Shown: positions 20,280-32,408 of the stretch, in pieces | Numbering within the stretch: the first letter of the stretch is position 1 | Layout of the letters: each line of letters begins with the position of its first letter | DNA from: Tretioscincus oriximinensis | Lineage: Eukaryota > Chordata > Lepidosauria > Squamata > Gymnophthalmidae | NCBI GenBank assembly: GCA_022410635.1 | Contig: JAJVDF010000215.1 | Span: 798,727 to 862,726, forward strand | Reading direction: 5' to 3' | DNA: 64,000 nucleotides | Notes under the pieces: model-generated | What the model was told of the DNA's origin: nothing | Database searches by the model: none | The model's input: the letters and a program-made list of their open reading frames with translations, nothing else | Made by a program: the position numbers and the translations under genes

Positions 20280-22938
20280 GACGAGGTGTCATGGTAAGGC
20301 TTGAGTTGGAGCAGGATTCAAGCTCTCAGGATTGAGCATGGGGAAGTCTCAGACTGGAAAGGGTTAAGGAGTTGATTAACTGCCCGACGCATGAGGCTGG
20401 TCATACCCTGGATCTGGTTTTCACCACGGAGCGGGAGGGTGGGGGTTCGGCAATTGGGGATCTCTCTGTGAGATCATTGTCATGGTCGGACCACAGCCTG
20501 GTAAAGTTTGGACTTATGGTGCCGCAATCCCACTACAGGGGTGAAGGACCCATCGGACCACAGCCTGGTAAAGTTTGGACTTATGGTGCCGCAATCCCAC
20601 TACAGGGGTGAAGGACCCATCATGATGGTCCGCTCCCGGAGAATGATGGATCTGACTGGATTCCTGACAGCTCTGGGAGATTTTCCGGTTGACTTGGCTG
20701 GCGGTCCTGCGGAGGCTCTTGTCGCCCTCTGGAATCAGGAGGCAGGCAGGGCCATCAACACGATCGCTCCCAAATGCCCTCGACGCTCCCGCAGAGCCCA
20801 CCAGGCACCCTGGTTTAATGGGGAGCTGAGGGCAATGAAACGGGTGGGTCGACGTCTAGAGTGTAAGTGGAGGAAATCTCGATCCGAATCTGATCGAACA
20901 CAGGTTAGAGCACATTATCGTGCCTACCGAGTGGCGGTGGTGACGGCGAAGAAGACTTACTTTTCCGCTTCCGTTGCGTCCGCGAGTAGCCGTCCAGCTG
21001 AGCTGTTCCGAGTGGCCAAGGGAATATTGTCTGGCCACAAGGACACTGGGCAGTCTTTCACAGTGGCTCGCTGTGACAATTTTGCCAGGCACTTTCAGGG
21101 TAAAGTNGCTCAGATTCNGACGGAATTGGACTCCACGTTGNGCAGTGATCGAAGGGAGGTGTNCAGTGCAACGTCTGGTCCTGTTGTATGGGATCAGTTT
21201 CGGTTGTTGGGTCCTGAGGAGGTGGACAAGCTGCTGATGGATGGGAGGCCTACCACCTGTCCCCTTGATCCTTGCCCCTNTTGGTTGGTTAAGGNCAGCA
21301 GGGGCGGTCTGGCCNGTTGGATCCAGGGAATTGTCAACGCCTCCTTGCGGGAGGGGGAGGTCCCGGTGGTTTTGAAAGAGGCGCTGATTCGCCCCCTCCT
21401 CAAGAGGGCTTCCCTGGATCCGGAGGTCCTGAATAACTACCGCCCGGTGGTGAATATACCATACCTGGGCAAGGTCTTGGAAAGGGTGGTGGCCGCCCAG
21501 CTGCAGGCTCGCTTGGAAGAAGCTGATTATCTAGATCCTTGTCAATCCGGCTTCAGGGGGGGGGGGGTTCGGCACCGAGACAGCCTTGGTCGCCCTGATG
21601 GATGACCTACTCCAGGAGAGAGACAGGGGCACTGGGTCCCTGTTGATACTCCTGGATCTCTCAGCGGCTTTTGATACCATCGACCATGGTATCCTTCTGG
21701 AGCGTCTTCGGGGGCTGGGACTGGGAGGTACTGTCCTGCAGTGGTTCTCTTCCTACCTCCGGGGACGACTCCAGAAGATAGCAATGGGGGACTGCATATC
21801 AACACCCTGGGTGCTCTCGTGTGGAGTGCCTCAGGGTTCGATCCTGTCTCCCATGCTNTTTAACATCTACATGAAGCCCTTGGGTGAGGTCATCAGGCGG
21901 TTTGGAGTAGGGTGCCATCAATATGCTGATGACACCCAGCTCTATCTCGCCATGCCATCNGAATCAGGTGAGGCGGTGGCGGTGCTGGACCGCTGCCTGG
22001 AGGCGGTCAAGGGCTGGATGGGATCTAACAAACTGAGGCTGAACCCTGACAAGACGGAAGNGCTATTGGTTAAGGGATCCCGTGTCCAGNAACTTGATAG
22101 ACTCCCTGTTCTTGACGGAGCAGGTTTGCTCCAGAAGGAACAGGTGTGTGATCTGGGTGTCCTTCTTGACTCGTCACTGTCACTGGAAGGTCAGGTGGCA
22201 GNGACAGCTAGAACGGCATTTTCCTACTTACGACTGGTCCGCCAGTTGCGGCTGTTCCTGGACAGGGGGTCTTTGGCCACGGTTCTTCATGCTCTGGTAA
22301 CCTCCAGATTAGACTACTGCAATGCACTCTACGTGGGGCTTCCCTTGAAGACGGTTCGGAGGCTGGAGCTAGTGCAGAATGCAGCAGCTCGTCTGCTGTC
22401 GGGTGTGTCTGGCCNGACGTCCATCATGCCGGTCCTCAAAGAACTGCACTGGCTACCTATTCGCTACCGAGCCCAATTCAAGGTGCTTATACTGACGTAT
22501 AAAGCCCTAAANGGTTTGGGTCCTGAATACTTGAGGGAACGCCTTTTCCCATATAGTCCCGCCCNGTCTCTGCGATCAGAAGGAGAGGGCCTTCTAGTCG
22601 TCCCCTCCTGCTCTAGGATAAGGGGGGCGGGGGCGCGGGGAAGAGCTTTCTCGGTGGTGGCCCTGATACTATGGAANGGCCTTCCCCCGGAAGCACGCCT
22701 GGCGCCATCTTTACAATCTTTTCGGCGCCTGGTAAAGACCTGTCTCTTCACCCGGGTCTTTTCNGGTTAGCTCCCCCATCAGAGGACGACATTTTAAATT
22801 CTTGTGTTTCTTTTATGGTTTTAATGTTGTGAAGGTCATGACGACCTGAATTTTTAACTTTTGTAAGCCGCCCTGGACACCTTCGGGGGGAAGGGCGGGG
22901 TAAAAATCTTTAAATAAAAAATAAAAAAATAAATAAAA
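20280..22938 (+). pseudogene. L2 LINE, 5'-truncated, with endonuclease end and full RT
   Basis: An L2 (CR1/Jockey group) non-LTR retrotransposon. The first frame ends the AP endonuclease domain with His-Thr-Leu-Asp-Leu-Val-Phe-Thr-Thr-Glu and Ser-Asp-His-Ser-Leu-Val. The reverse transcriptase follows: Ala-Leu-Ile-Arg-Pro-Leu-Leu-Lys fingers, Leu-Asp-Leu-Ser-Ala-Ala-Phe-Asp (about 21649-21672), Gly-Val-Pro-Gln-Gly-Ser, and the catalytic Tyr-Ala-Asp-Asp (codons 21922-21933). The C-terminal domain runs to a stop near 22770. The 3' UTR has CCGCCCTGGACACCTTCGGG and an A-rich tail. Lesions: a 67-bp tandem duplication (20486-20619) shifts frame, and a G-run near 21557 shifts it again. The catalytic residues are intact, so the copy is young but not functional as written. 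About 17 single Ns lie in 21107-22764. Confidence 0.88.
20486..20619 (+). repeat. 67-bp tandem duplication inside the L2
   Basis: Units 20486-20552 and 20553-20619 are identical, starting TCGGACCACAGCCTGG. Because 67 is not a multiple of three, the duplication separates the endonuclease frame from the RT frame. Confidence 0.9.
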
Positions 22939-23310
22939 CAAGCAAGAAACAGCAGNTGCAGCTTCACCATCCTCAGCTAATCTGGGAGGAATGCTATATA
23001 AACCATCCACAGCTGCCAGAAAGTTGCTAGAGACAAATTGTATATCCAGCGTGTGAGTTAACTGGCAGATTTCCCAGCTTGCTTGACCTTCGTTCATGTA
23101 TGACTATTCGGCTCTTCCTTTATCCTTGATACTGTTTGCTTATCTCACTTGTATTTTTGCTATCTTCTAAGTGAGCTTCTGTTCAGCCCACAAAGAAGGT
23201 AATTAGGGCGTGACGCAGATTTCATTTGCTCCCCCATGCCAGGCTCATAACTCTGTCAGCTTTGTGTAAGAAGCAGACAGGAGTACAGATGCCTCAGTCT
23301 GTGACTCACG
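22939..23310. other. Sequence between L2 tail and CR1 remainder
   Basis: No recognised family. It may have been inserted together with the L2 or be an extra insertion. Confidence 0.35.
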
Positions 23311-23402
23311 ACACCAGGTGCATCTGGTGGGCCTCTGTATGAGACAGAATGCAGGACTAGATGGGCTGTGGCCTGATCCAGTATGGCTCTTCTTATGTTT
23401 TT
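23311..23402 (+). mobile_element. CR1 LINE 3' terminus, right half of interrupted copy
   Basis: CACCAGGTGCATCTGGTGGG, GAGACAGAATGCAGGAC, TAGATGGGCT and GGCTCTTCTTATGTT complete the CR1 end begun at 20110. Confidence 0.75.
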
Positions 23403-23732
23403 ATAGACATGATGTTGGTACCGTCACAGTAAAAATTCTTCATGGGCAGGCAGTCCCAGGTTAGCTTATTAATCATACATTTGCATAAAATTCACAATAA
23501 GGTTTTGTGACGGTCTAAAGATTCATGATGGCATAAATTTTGGAAATATAGACCATTTCAATGGGTGCATGTAATATAACACCAAGCAGACAATGCATTG
23601 GCATGAACAGCGAAGGGGGAAAAATGGGTGGGGATAAAGGCTGAATGAATATATTTGACATTTAATTGCATAGATGTGCATCCAATGATTATTCCATTAG
23701 AATTTAAATCTATATAAAATGAGTGCAACCAC

Positions 23733-23847
23733 CTTCCACAACAGCGTTTGTCACCATCTTCTTCCCCAAAGCTGTATCTATGTCGTATCTCAAAATCAGT
23801 TTTCCATTTTTCTTGCCATCATCAAATACATTTCTATGGTCATATTC
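23733..23847 (-). CDS. Candidate internal exon, unknown protein
   Basis: On the minus strand a pyrimidine-rich CCCTTTTCCAG precedes an open 115-nt segment that ends at GGAAG before GTGGTT, a possible donor. The frame reads Glu-Tyr-Asp-His-Arg-Asn-Val-Phe-Asp-Asp-Gly-Lys-Lys-Asn-Gly-Lys, then Leu-Ile-Leu-Arg-Tyr-Asp-Ile-Asp-Thr-Ala. The charged, balanced composition looks more like protein than the surrounding noise. An in-frame ATG upstream (from 23955) and a downstream stop mean it could also be a small retropseudogene piece. I do not recognise the family. No neighbouring exon was found, so this rests on splice signals and composition only. Confidence 0.25.
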
Positions 23848-24559
23848 CTGGAAAAGGGAACATTCTGGGAGCCAAACAAGTCCACTTAGGCAACATCCTA
23901 ATCCACTAGCCAGCAAGCAACCCAGTAATAAAGTGCCTGGAGAACAGTAATTCAAGCAGTAGTCAAAAGCTGCAGATCAGGACAAAAAGCTTGGGAAGGT
24001 CCCTAGAGATTGCTAGAAGTACAGGCAGTTGTTTGATCATCACCTCCATGCTGGCAGGCAGGCAGGAGGCAGGGACTTAGTTCCACCTTCTTAAGGCTGC
24101 CTATTGGGTTGCACAACCCTGAAGACACTGACACCCTCCATCTCTTCCTGCTGGGAAACAACAGCCTTTGCATTCTGACACATCATCCCCAGCAGGACTC
24201 CAGAGCCGCCTGTGACAATTGCCTGCAGTTTCTGCTTCCCACGGTGCAAATACTCTGAAGCTGATGCCTCTGGAACTGAACAGGTGTCTTATGCATGCAT
24301 TAAGCTCTGGTGATGACTGAGAGAAGACAAGACAGAAGTGGATAAAATTGGGTGTAGGCAAAGTCGCCTCCTCGAGACTCCGAAACTAGGGACAGGGTTC
24401 ACCTGATGAAGCTAAATCTTGAGAAGAATAAGGATTGATTAATTAATTCCCCAAGCACACATGCATCGCACAAGAGATGTCATGGAAAAGTTAATTTATT
24501 TCTGAATTTCAAATAGGGAAAACCATATATGATATAGATTAATTGCACACAGCGTGGTG

Positions 24560-24662
24560 ATTATGGTGAAAGAGACTCTGGCATTTATACCCCGCTCCCG
24601 GTGTATAGAGTGGCATACAAGGTTAATTTTCGCCCAGATCTCAGCCAGGCCCTTTGATTTAG
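24560..24662 (-). mobile_element. SINE tail-side fragment
   Basis: GGCATTTATACCCCGCTCCC, GTGGCATACAAGG and TTTTCGCCCAGATC resemble the TTATACCCCGCTTTTC / GCGGCTTACAAGG end of the TTC-tailed SINE. Confidence 0.45.
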
Positions 24663-25519
24663 ATCACAGAAATTTGTGGTCTGAGATGGGCCTGTGCACT
24701 CAANAAAGGGGACAGGGCTGCCCCAAATGCTTGGAATCCCTGGAAAAACACATTCTGGCTGCATGCTTTGGTGTAAAATAAGTCCCCAAGTAGTCCTCAA
24801 TTTGAAGGCATGCCTTCTGCATGTTTTTGAGTTCTGGGGCAGGACCTACTTCGTGATCCAGATTTTCCTCATCAGCTCTGATGAAAGCTACAATACGAGG
24901 GCTCTGCATAGCCCCCAATAATAAATTTTAGGGACCTGTTACAACACTAACGTTAAAATGAATTTCTGAGTCTCTGCAAACAGGCCTAAGGTAAGTGAAG
25001 AAAGGCTGTATTCTGTTGACTGATCAGACCNGGAAGAAAACTGCAAGAAACTTGAGTTCTTCTGTTGTGCTTCTAGACACCCAACTGCTGGAAGTCTGCA
25101 CTTGCTGGCTTCTTGCTGGCTCCCATATAAAGCTGGTTATCACTGTGAGAACAGACTGCTGGATTAAACTGGCCACAGATCTGACTCTGCAAGATATTGC
25201 TTATGTTCATAAATGGGGCATGTAAAACTGAGGAATATTTCAATGAGCGTGCTGTGTTGGTCTTTCTGTAGCCAGTTGTTCTTGTTTCCTGCCTTTTTTA
25301 AAAAAACACCTTCCCAATACCCCTTACTTAGTGTATCTTTGCATTTATACATCACCCTTCTATGACTGATAGCCTGAACGTCACACTTAACTTACTTATT
25401 CCTACCGTATTATAAGGCCTTTCACTTCATCGTGGTGCTTCATTCTGAGGTAACCTGAAACACGTCAGCTTTAATGAATTATACAGTACACATAATTCCT
25501 TTTATTAATTTTTTTCTTT
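24663..25519. other. Unique stretch
   Basis: No supported gene or repeat. Confidence 0.35.
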
Positions 25520-25524
25520 GATTA

Positions 25525-25690
25525 AGGATTGTTGGCCCGTTCTGCAATTGGCTTTATTTGGGGCAATATCTTGGAATAGAGGCTACCATCCATGTACCAA
25601 TGTAGCCTGTGACAGCCTATTATTNTCCTCTCAGTCAGAGTCATGTTTGCACAGGTGCGCACTGAATTCACATATATTACACATTTCATT
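25525..25690. mobile_element. Degraded GGTCCTTTC-family MITE
   Basis: TTGGCTTTATTTGGGGCAAT, ATATCTTGGAATAGAGGC and CCATCCATGTACCAATGTAG follow the order of the family seen at 652 and 38720. Terminal repeats are not clean. Confidence 0.35.
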
Positions 25691-26061
25691 AAAATATTAG
25701 AACTGTTGTACCAAATAAGCATCAAATTGCCCACTGACTGGCTGGTGCTACTTTCAAGAACCTCATGAGGGTCTNTAAAGGAAAAGCAGTACACGCAAAT
25801 TTGTTTAAGTCCTGAAGCCCAATGAAGTGTTTTTCCATGGCAATACTTTGAAATCATTTGACTGGTCACTTTAATAAGTAAAACAGGAAACATCTGTAGC
25901 TACTTGTATATGTCTGTTACATATATACAGAGTAGGGTACAAAGATTATTTCTACACCAGACTTCATTCAGTTCCAGGAAAAGGTCTGTTGTTTCCACAC
26001 TCGCGGACCTGGGTAGACCTGCACTATCCCAGAATTATATACAGATAGCATATGCCTGTAT

Positions 26062-26225
26062 GGCCTTTCTGTCCTAGGCTTACTTCTGGATTGTATCTCA
26101 GAACAGTCCGGCCATACACTTGCTGGTAGAGACTATGGCAGGATCCACCAGGAACCTTAGACTGCAGTAGCGTGTTAATGGCATATTCCTGTTCCAAGAG
26201 AATAAGGCCTAATGCAGAAAGGACC
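26062..26225. mobile_element. MITE, GGCCTTTCTG-ended family
   Basis: The left GGCCTTTCTGTCCTAGGCTT is mirrored by the right AAGGCCTAATGCAGAAAGGACC. Interior ACTTCTGGATTGTATCTCAG and GACTATGGCAGGATCCACC are shared with the other family members. Confidence 0.55.
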
Positions 26226-26299
26226 TTGGACCCCCTTCCTAGAATAGAGCAAGAAGACTGGATGCCGAAAGATCCTTATATGCACTTGTACAAATACAT

Positions 26300-29295
26300 T
26301 AGAATAACAACAAAGTCTTTCATTACAGGAAAAAACTAATGCAAGAAATAGATAATTTGCAGAAAAGATATCTGCAAACGAATAGAAGAGAGGTAAAAAT
26401 TGAATTGGAAAGCAAAAAGAAAAATTTGGAACATTTAATTAGAATACAATTATTGAAGAATACCTTATACACCAAAACCCAGTTTCAATCTTGGGATACA
26501 CAATCCAGTAAAACTTTAGCGAGAATGCTTAAAAAAAGGAAATTTAAAAAGCGAATAAATAGAATTAAGAATAGGAAGGGAGACATAGTTAGGATGGAGC
26601 AACAAATTAACAATCCCTAGTGAATTTTAATTCGCATCTGTATAGGGAAAGGTTAGGAATGGGGTGATACAATCAGGGACTCCTATGACTAGGCAAGAAG
26701 CGGCGGACCTAAATAAAGATATTACTTTAACGGAAATAAGGGAGGCAATAGGAGAAAGGGAAAGCTCCTGGGCCTCATGGCTTTAGCCGTTATTCTACTG
26801 TACATTTAAAGAGGAGCTAATACCACAATTGCTAATTCTCTTCAATGATATACTAGCTCAACACGGTATTCCGGACACATGGAGACAGAGATAATCCCAA
26901 TTTTAAAGAAGGGGAAGCCAGAGGATAAGCCGGAGTCATACCAACCCATAACTTTATCCAATATGAACTATAAATATTTTGCTAAAATACTGATTAGAAG
27001 GTTGGAGAAATTTTTACCGTCTATGGTGTCAGAGGATCAGTATGGATTGGTTAAGGGCTGTAAACTATGTTAATTGTTCCTTTCATTGTTTTGAGCAATA
27101 TATAATGCATTGTGCAAAAAAAAAAAAAAAACATAGGAAGGCCATCCTTCTAAAATTGGATGTGTATAAAGCAATCGATTCTGTAAATCATTATGGATGT
27201 GGTAATCGTTTTTCAGAATTGATATCAGAATTGTATAAAGATAATATGGCAAGAATAAGGGTAAATATGGGGTCCTCAGATGCTTTTACGATAAAGAATG
27301 GGGTGAAACTGGGATGTCACCTTCCACCTTTGTTGTTCGTAATGGTTATAGAACCTTTGGCTAATCAGATTAAGTTAAATCCAAATATAGTGAGATATAG
27401 GATACCACAGGAACAGATTAAAATTAACCTGTATGCGGATAATGCGCTGGTAGTTTTAGGAGATCCAGTGAACTCTTTTCCAAATCTGCTTAGAGAAATA
27501 CAAGAATTTTGAAAGAATTTTTGGGTTAAAAATAAATGTAAATAAATCCGAATTACTCACATTAAATATATCCAAGAGGGAAATAAGAACAATTGGATGA
27601 ACCACACGGGTAAAGATGGACAATAAAGCAATGACATATTTAGGGGTAAAAATGGATAAAATAATGGATATTAATAATAAACCCCTTTGGAGGAACGTGG
27701 ATAAAATAATAAAACAATGGCCCTATAAAAACTGGAAAATAAATACTAAAAGATCTCTTAATATGTTCATATTACAGAGATATTTGTTCTTGTTTCAGAC
27801 AGTGCCGGGATTTATTACCCTGCAGACTTTCAAAAGTTGGGAGTAAGAAATTTAAAAATGGAGTCTAGATAATAGTAAAAGTAGAATAGCTAATTCAATA
27901 TTTTATGCGCAGCAAAAAGAGGCTGGATGGGGGTTTCCAAGTTTAGCCTTATATTATGAAGCCTGGCAACTGGCTAGAATTATTTATTTATTTATTTTAT
28001 TTCTTTGTACTTGTATCCCGCCCTATACCCGAAGGTCTCAGGACAGCCAACTATAGAGTGGCGCACATTTTGTTGCTGTCCCCACAACAGACACCCTGTG
28101 GAGTAGGTGGGGCTGAGAAAGTTCAAAGAACTGTGACTGGATCAAGGTCACCCAGCTGGCTTTCATGGGGGAGTAGGGAATTGAACCAGGAGGCTAGCAG
28201 GTACAAGTCCAACACTCTAACCACTACACCAAATTGACCTGGAATACTCTGATCAAAATAAATCCATCAGATTAGAAAGAATTCTTAATGGGATGAGTGA
28301 ACTCTCCACCTTTATCGACAAAATTGACATAAATAAAATAAATCTGTGGTTGCCACCATTTATGGCAAGTTGGAAAATCTGGAGGAAATACCATAATAAA
28401 TTAATATCTTCTTCGGTTTAGTTGCCTCATTGAAGTATAATAACCCTAGGGGGGAATTGAGATTAGATAAATATTTGAGAAGTTTCTCAATAAGAAGAGT
28501 TAGAGATTTGTATTCATTGGATGGATCTCCACTGACTATTAATCAAATTCAGGGTTTAACCTATATTAAAAATCTATGGCTAGAAGAGCTAGCCTTTTAC
28601 TCGTTTACAACTCAGACAAGTATAAAATCCCAGTTGAGAATAGATAAGAATACCTTTGAAGAAACAGTAGAGGACAGCATTAGGAAAGGAGTAAACAAAG
28701 TAGGAAGATTATATCACAAATTAGGGAGAGTAAATTATAACAACAAATATAAATTAAGAGAAGTTTGGAATTGTGATTTTCAGATTTTGGAGTCTAACTG
28801 GAATACCTGGTTGAATGAAATCAATTTAATTAAAATAACTAAATTTAAGGGAACAGAATTAAAAATTATGACAAGATGGTATCGAACTCCCACTCAATTA
28901 TCACATATGACAGGTATCCCATCGACATGTTGGCATGATTGTAATATGAGGGGTACATTTTTTTCATATGTGGGCATGGAAATCAGTGATTTAAGAATAA
29001 AATTGCCAGGAAAGGTAAACTTATAACAAATATAGATATCCATTTAGATGACCTTTTCTGGTTAACAATAAGAAGATCTATCCCTTTCGCACATTATGAA
29101 GTATTCTACTTTATCAAAATAGCTATATGTGCAGCACATCTGGCCGTGGCCAGAGGATGAAGAGATAAAGAATAATGGACAGTAGATCAATGGCATGATT
29201 ATTTAGGAGAATTCTTTATACAGGAGGTGATACGAGAGAAAAGGATGTCTTTGCAGGATAGCAGGTCAAGAAATACGTGGATAAACAACTGGAAA
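26300..29295 (+). pseudogene. L1-like LINE ORF2 pseudogene (RT to C-terminus)
   Basis: Frame fragments follow the L1-clade ORF2 order: a Lys/Glu-rich endonuclease-RT linker (26339-26620); Glu-Ser-Tyr-Gln-Pro-Ile-Thr-Leu with Asp-Gln-Tyr-Gly-Leu-Val-Lys-Gly (26940-27060); Leu-Leu-Lys-Leu-Asp-Val-Tyr-Lys-Ala-Ile-Asp (from ~27150); Gly-Cys-His-Leu-Pro-Pro-Leu-Leu-Phe; and Tyr-Ala-Asp-Asn where Tyr/Phe-Ala-Asp-Asp is required. The C-terminal part (28430-29026) keeps the Arg-Trp-Tyr-Arg-Thr-Pro and Cys-Trp...Cys...Gly-Thr-Phe pattern typical of L1/Tx1. It has many frameshifts and stops, a 17-A run at about 27117, and a SINE inserted at 27977-28243. It is AT-rich, unlike the GC-rich L2. Confidence 0.8.
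27977..28243 (-). mobile_element. tRNA-derived SINE with L2-type tail, inserted in L1
   Basis: On the minus strand it starts TTTGGTGTAGTGGTTAGAG (A-box region), has a B box-like GGTTCAATTCCC, AAGCCAGCTGGGTGACCTTG and CACAGGGTGTCTGTTGTGG, and ends TCGGGTATAGGGCGGGATAC plus (AAAT)n. The head is tRNA-like and the 3' end matches the L2 3' UTR, the expected design of a SINE mobilised by L2. It interrupts the L1 ORF2, so it is younger than that element. Confidence 0.85.
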
Positions 29296-32280
29296 TGCCA
29301 GTCATACTCAACCTACCCTCCCTTTGGGGGTGGAGCAGAATATAAATGCTGAAAATGATCTTTAAGCCAAAAAAATTGCAGGCTTCTCCAGTGGAAAGGA
29401 AGTAAGTTTCCTTTGTCACCAGCACCTGGTATGTCCCTGCTGAGCACAGCAATTCTATTCTGTTATTCAGGCTAAGTTGCTGGCAATAAAATCCTTGATA
29501 AATCCATGAGTCTGCCTCATCTGCTGCTACTGCCCATCTGAGTCAAAGCTTTATGTAGATTTATAAATTTGGGTTAAGAAGAATTATAATTTACATATCC
29601 TAAATTTTAATCCACCTTCAGGGTGAGAAAATGCATCAGCAAAGTGAGTGGTCCTTTTTCTTCTTCATTAACCAGAAAATCTATCTTTTGTTTGATGGGT
29701 TGGTTGGGGCATATCTTGAACCGTTTTCCTCATAGGCAAGGAAGACATAGGAGAAGTTTCTAGGCATATAGAACAGGCCAAGCACCACTTTGCCACCCTG
29801 CCAGCCCAGTTCTTCCTCTGCTTTTGTGGAAGCTGACTTCCAAACGGACAGCTCAAAATGCAAAGTTTAAACAACTACCTGGTTCTGCAAGTGTGTATAT
29901 TGATCAACAGAAGTTCACTTGTATATCGAGGGCCTGATAATATTCCTGGATCATCCAACAGTCCAGTGTACTGTACACTAGTTAGGTCCAAAGCAAAACT
30001 GCATTGCCTTGGTAAAGACTGAACTCAAATTGGCTGAGTACTACCCAGACTTTTGCTTTTGACTTCTCGTACATGGACTGATTCCAGAAGGATGCCTTAG
30101 GCCTCAAAGGATTCCAGTGGACTGGACTATTCAATTTTTGGAATATCATCAACAAGGCCCTAGATATACAAGTTAACTTCTATGGTCATATGGATACTCG
30201 GAGAGTTGGGTGGTTATTTTATCTTTCCATGTTGTTTGACTCATGTGTAGTCACGTTTGGAGATTTTTAAACCTGTTTTTTATATTACAACTAAAGTAAA
30301 GCATGCCAAAATGCAGGTATGGATTCCGTACTTGCTCACTAGTCCTTCTGCATTGCATTGAAGTGGGCAGTGGCAGTTCCCCAGTGCGACACAGGTAGCA
30401 GGGGGAAGCATAGTATGATGCTGGGGGTAGGCCGTCAGGTGGGCTTACTAGCTGACCATATCCATATTACTAATTTCCATGGTGGCGATCGTCAATCTAA
30501 GGCACCCATGTCGGAATAGTCAGCATAACCGCAGGCTGTGCCACCCATTCCGAAATGCCACCCGCCACAATCCACCAAAGCCCTGCATGACTTGCTGGCA
30601 GTCGCCTAGTGGGTCTCCATTGGTGTCTGGCAGCTCACAGTAAAGTAATGCAGGTTTTTGGCTGATTGTGAACAGGTGGCAATGATGCTCTGGCATCTCG
30701 GAGACAGCATTGTTATGATGCCCTTGATGGCTAAGGAAGCACAAAGACAAAGTGATTCAGCTCAAAGTGTTTATTCAATTCTTAAAGGCACCTTAGTCTG
30801 GCCTGCATTGAAGGCTCTCAGTTGAAGCTGCCCCTTATATATACAAGTCCAGCCAATCATTGCAGACCGGTTTCCCGATTAAAACCCCATAGACCTATTT
30901 ACAAATGTTGCAAGAGCATGCTTGCAACCCTGGGCCCACAGCTCAGGGCTTCTTCAGGTTTCAATGCAGCACACTCAAGTAAGTATAGGCAACTATACAC
31001 AAGATAATCACATATATACACCATATACACAGATATGTATTCATATATTAGGACCTTCCTGACAGGCATGGCCTGTAGCCAAGCCAACCATTCCAACATG
31101 GGTGGTTCTTCTGGCAGGTGATCAGCCAATCATCTCCACTGAAGGAGATGGACACTGAGTATGTCCGCTCACGCCCCTTAGTGTAACGATTGCCACCACA
31201 GAAATTAGTAATATGGATCGTTTGTCTAGAATGTCTTATTTTTCCTTTTGCTGTTTTCATTTTGGATTTTTAGACTTTGTGTGCGTGTTTAGCTGAGATA
31301 GTATATAAAGAAAATGGTTTCCACTTTGCTGAGATGGCTCACCCTGAAAATGGACTGATGTTGGATTAAAATGTAGGTGTATCTGGGCTTTAAGACAATT
31401 AGAAACTGCAATATTTCTTGCAAGGCAGAAGGAGAGAAAGAGTGGGTCTGATGCATATTTATAACAGATGGCCCACTGACCTACTGTGATGATCCATAAC
31501 CTTGGCAGTGCTTTCTGGGATTTGACACACTCAGCCTGGGAAAAAAANCCCACACATCTAGCTAATTCACAAAAAAAAACTTGGCTGACAGTTAATATTT
31601 TTCTAAATCTAGTTTAGTCTGACATTTGGCAGCCTCCCAGTATCCTTCATCTTTGAGGATGATCAGATCTCATATACCTGGAACCTGACTCCAAGGAAGC
31701 CAAGGGTGAACACAACTACGTCAAAACNTTCCGTAGCACAGTTGGCATGCAGGGCACGTGATGCTAGGGTGCCGACTCTTTTGGGGCTTGTACCAACTGA
31801 GAACAGAAGGCATAGGGGCGGCATGGAAGACACGTGGGAGACTATACTATGATGGAGGAAAGGGGAGCAGCTGTCTGTAGCCAGCACATCCTGCCACCAC
31901 CAACCACTCTTGCTTGTATCATAAAGTTTAGAAATCCAAATTATCTTAATTTCAGAGCCAAGAACAGAACACGGAAGAGATGGAAACAAAATTGTAATTA
32001 CAAACTGTTATTAAAAGCAGAATTCTCCTAGTCCCTTTCTCCACTGGGATACACTAGCATACGGCTGACAGGCCTGTTATTCCAAGATATATCATGCATT
32101 AACTAAAAGCTTAAGCTCCATCACCTCCCACAAAGACGATTGGCCAATCGTTCGCCTCCTGGAGTGGAAGAGCCATCTCCAACATGTCACCACCTTCAAC
32201 ATGTTACTGCATAACAACACTCCACACAGCTATCAGCCCTGTAGGTGCCAAAATGTAGGTACCCATGATGCTGCCTGGCC
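29296..32280. other. Long stretch without recognised gene
   Basis: I see no family member with confidence. AT dinucleotide runs occur near 31005-31045. A few open frames under 110 codons lack motifs. Confidence 0.4.
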
Positions 32281-32408
32281 CAAGCCTTCAAGGTAAGAGC
32301 ACCGCCGCGGGGGAAAGCAGATGAAGTGAAGCAAGGTGGGAGTGTGGGAAAGTGGCCAGTAGAATGCCCGTTCTATGCATGCCTATGGAAACAGGCTTAA
32401 TGCACTAG
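32281..32408 (+). mobile_element. Possible Helitron-like 3' end
   Basis: It ends AACAGGCTTAATGCACTAG before T, the terminus shared by 32971, 49980 and 61117. The upstream body is not clearly alignable. Confidence 0.35.
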
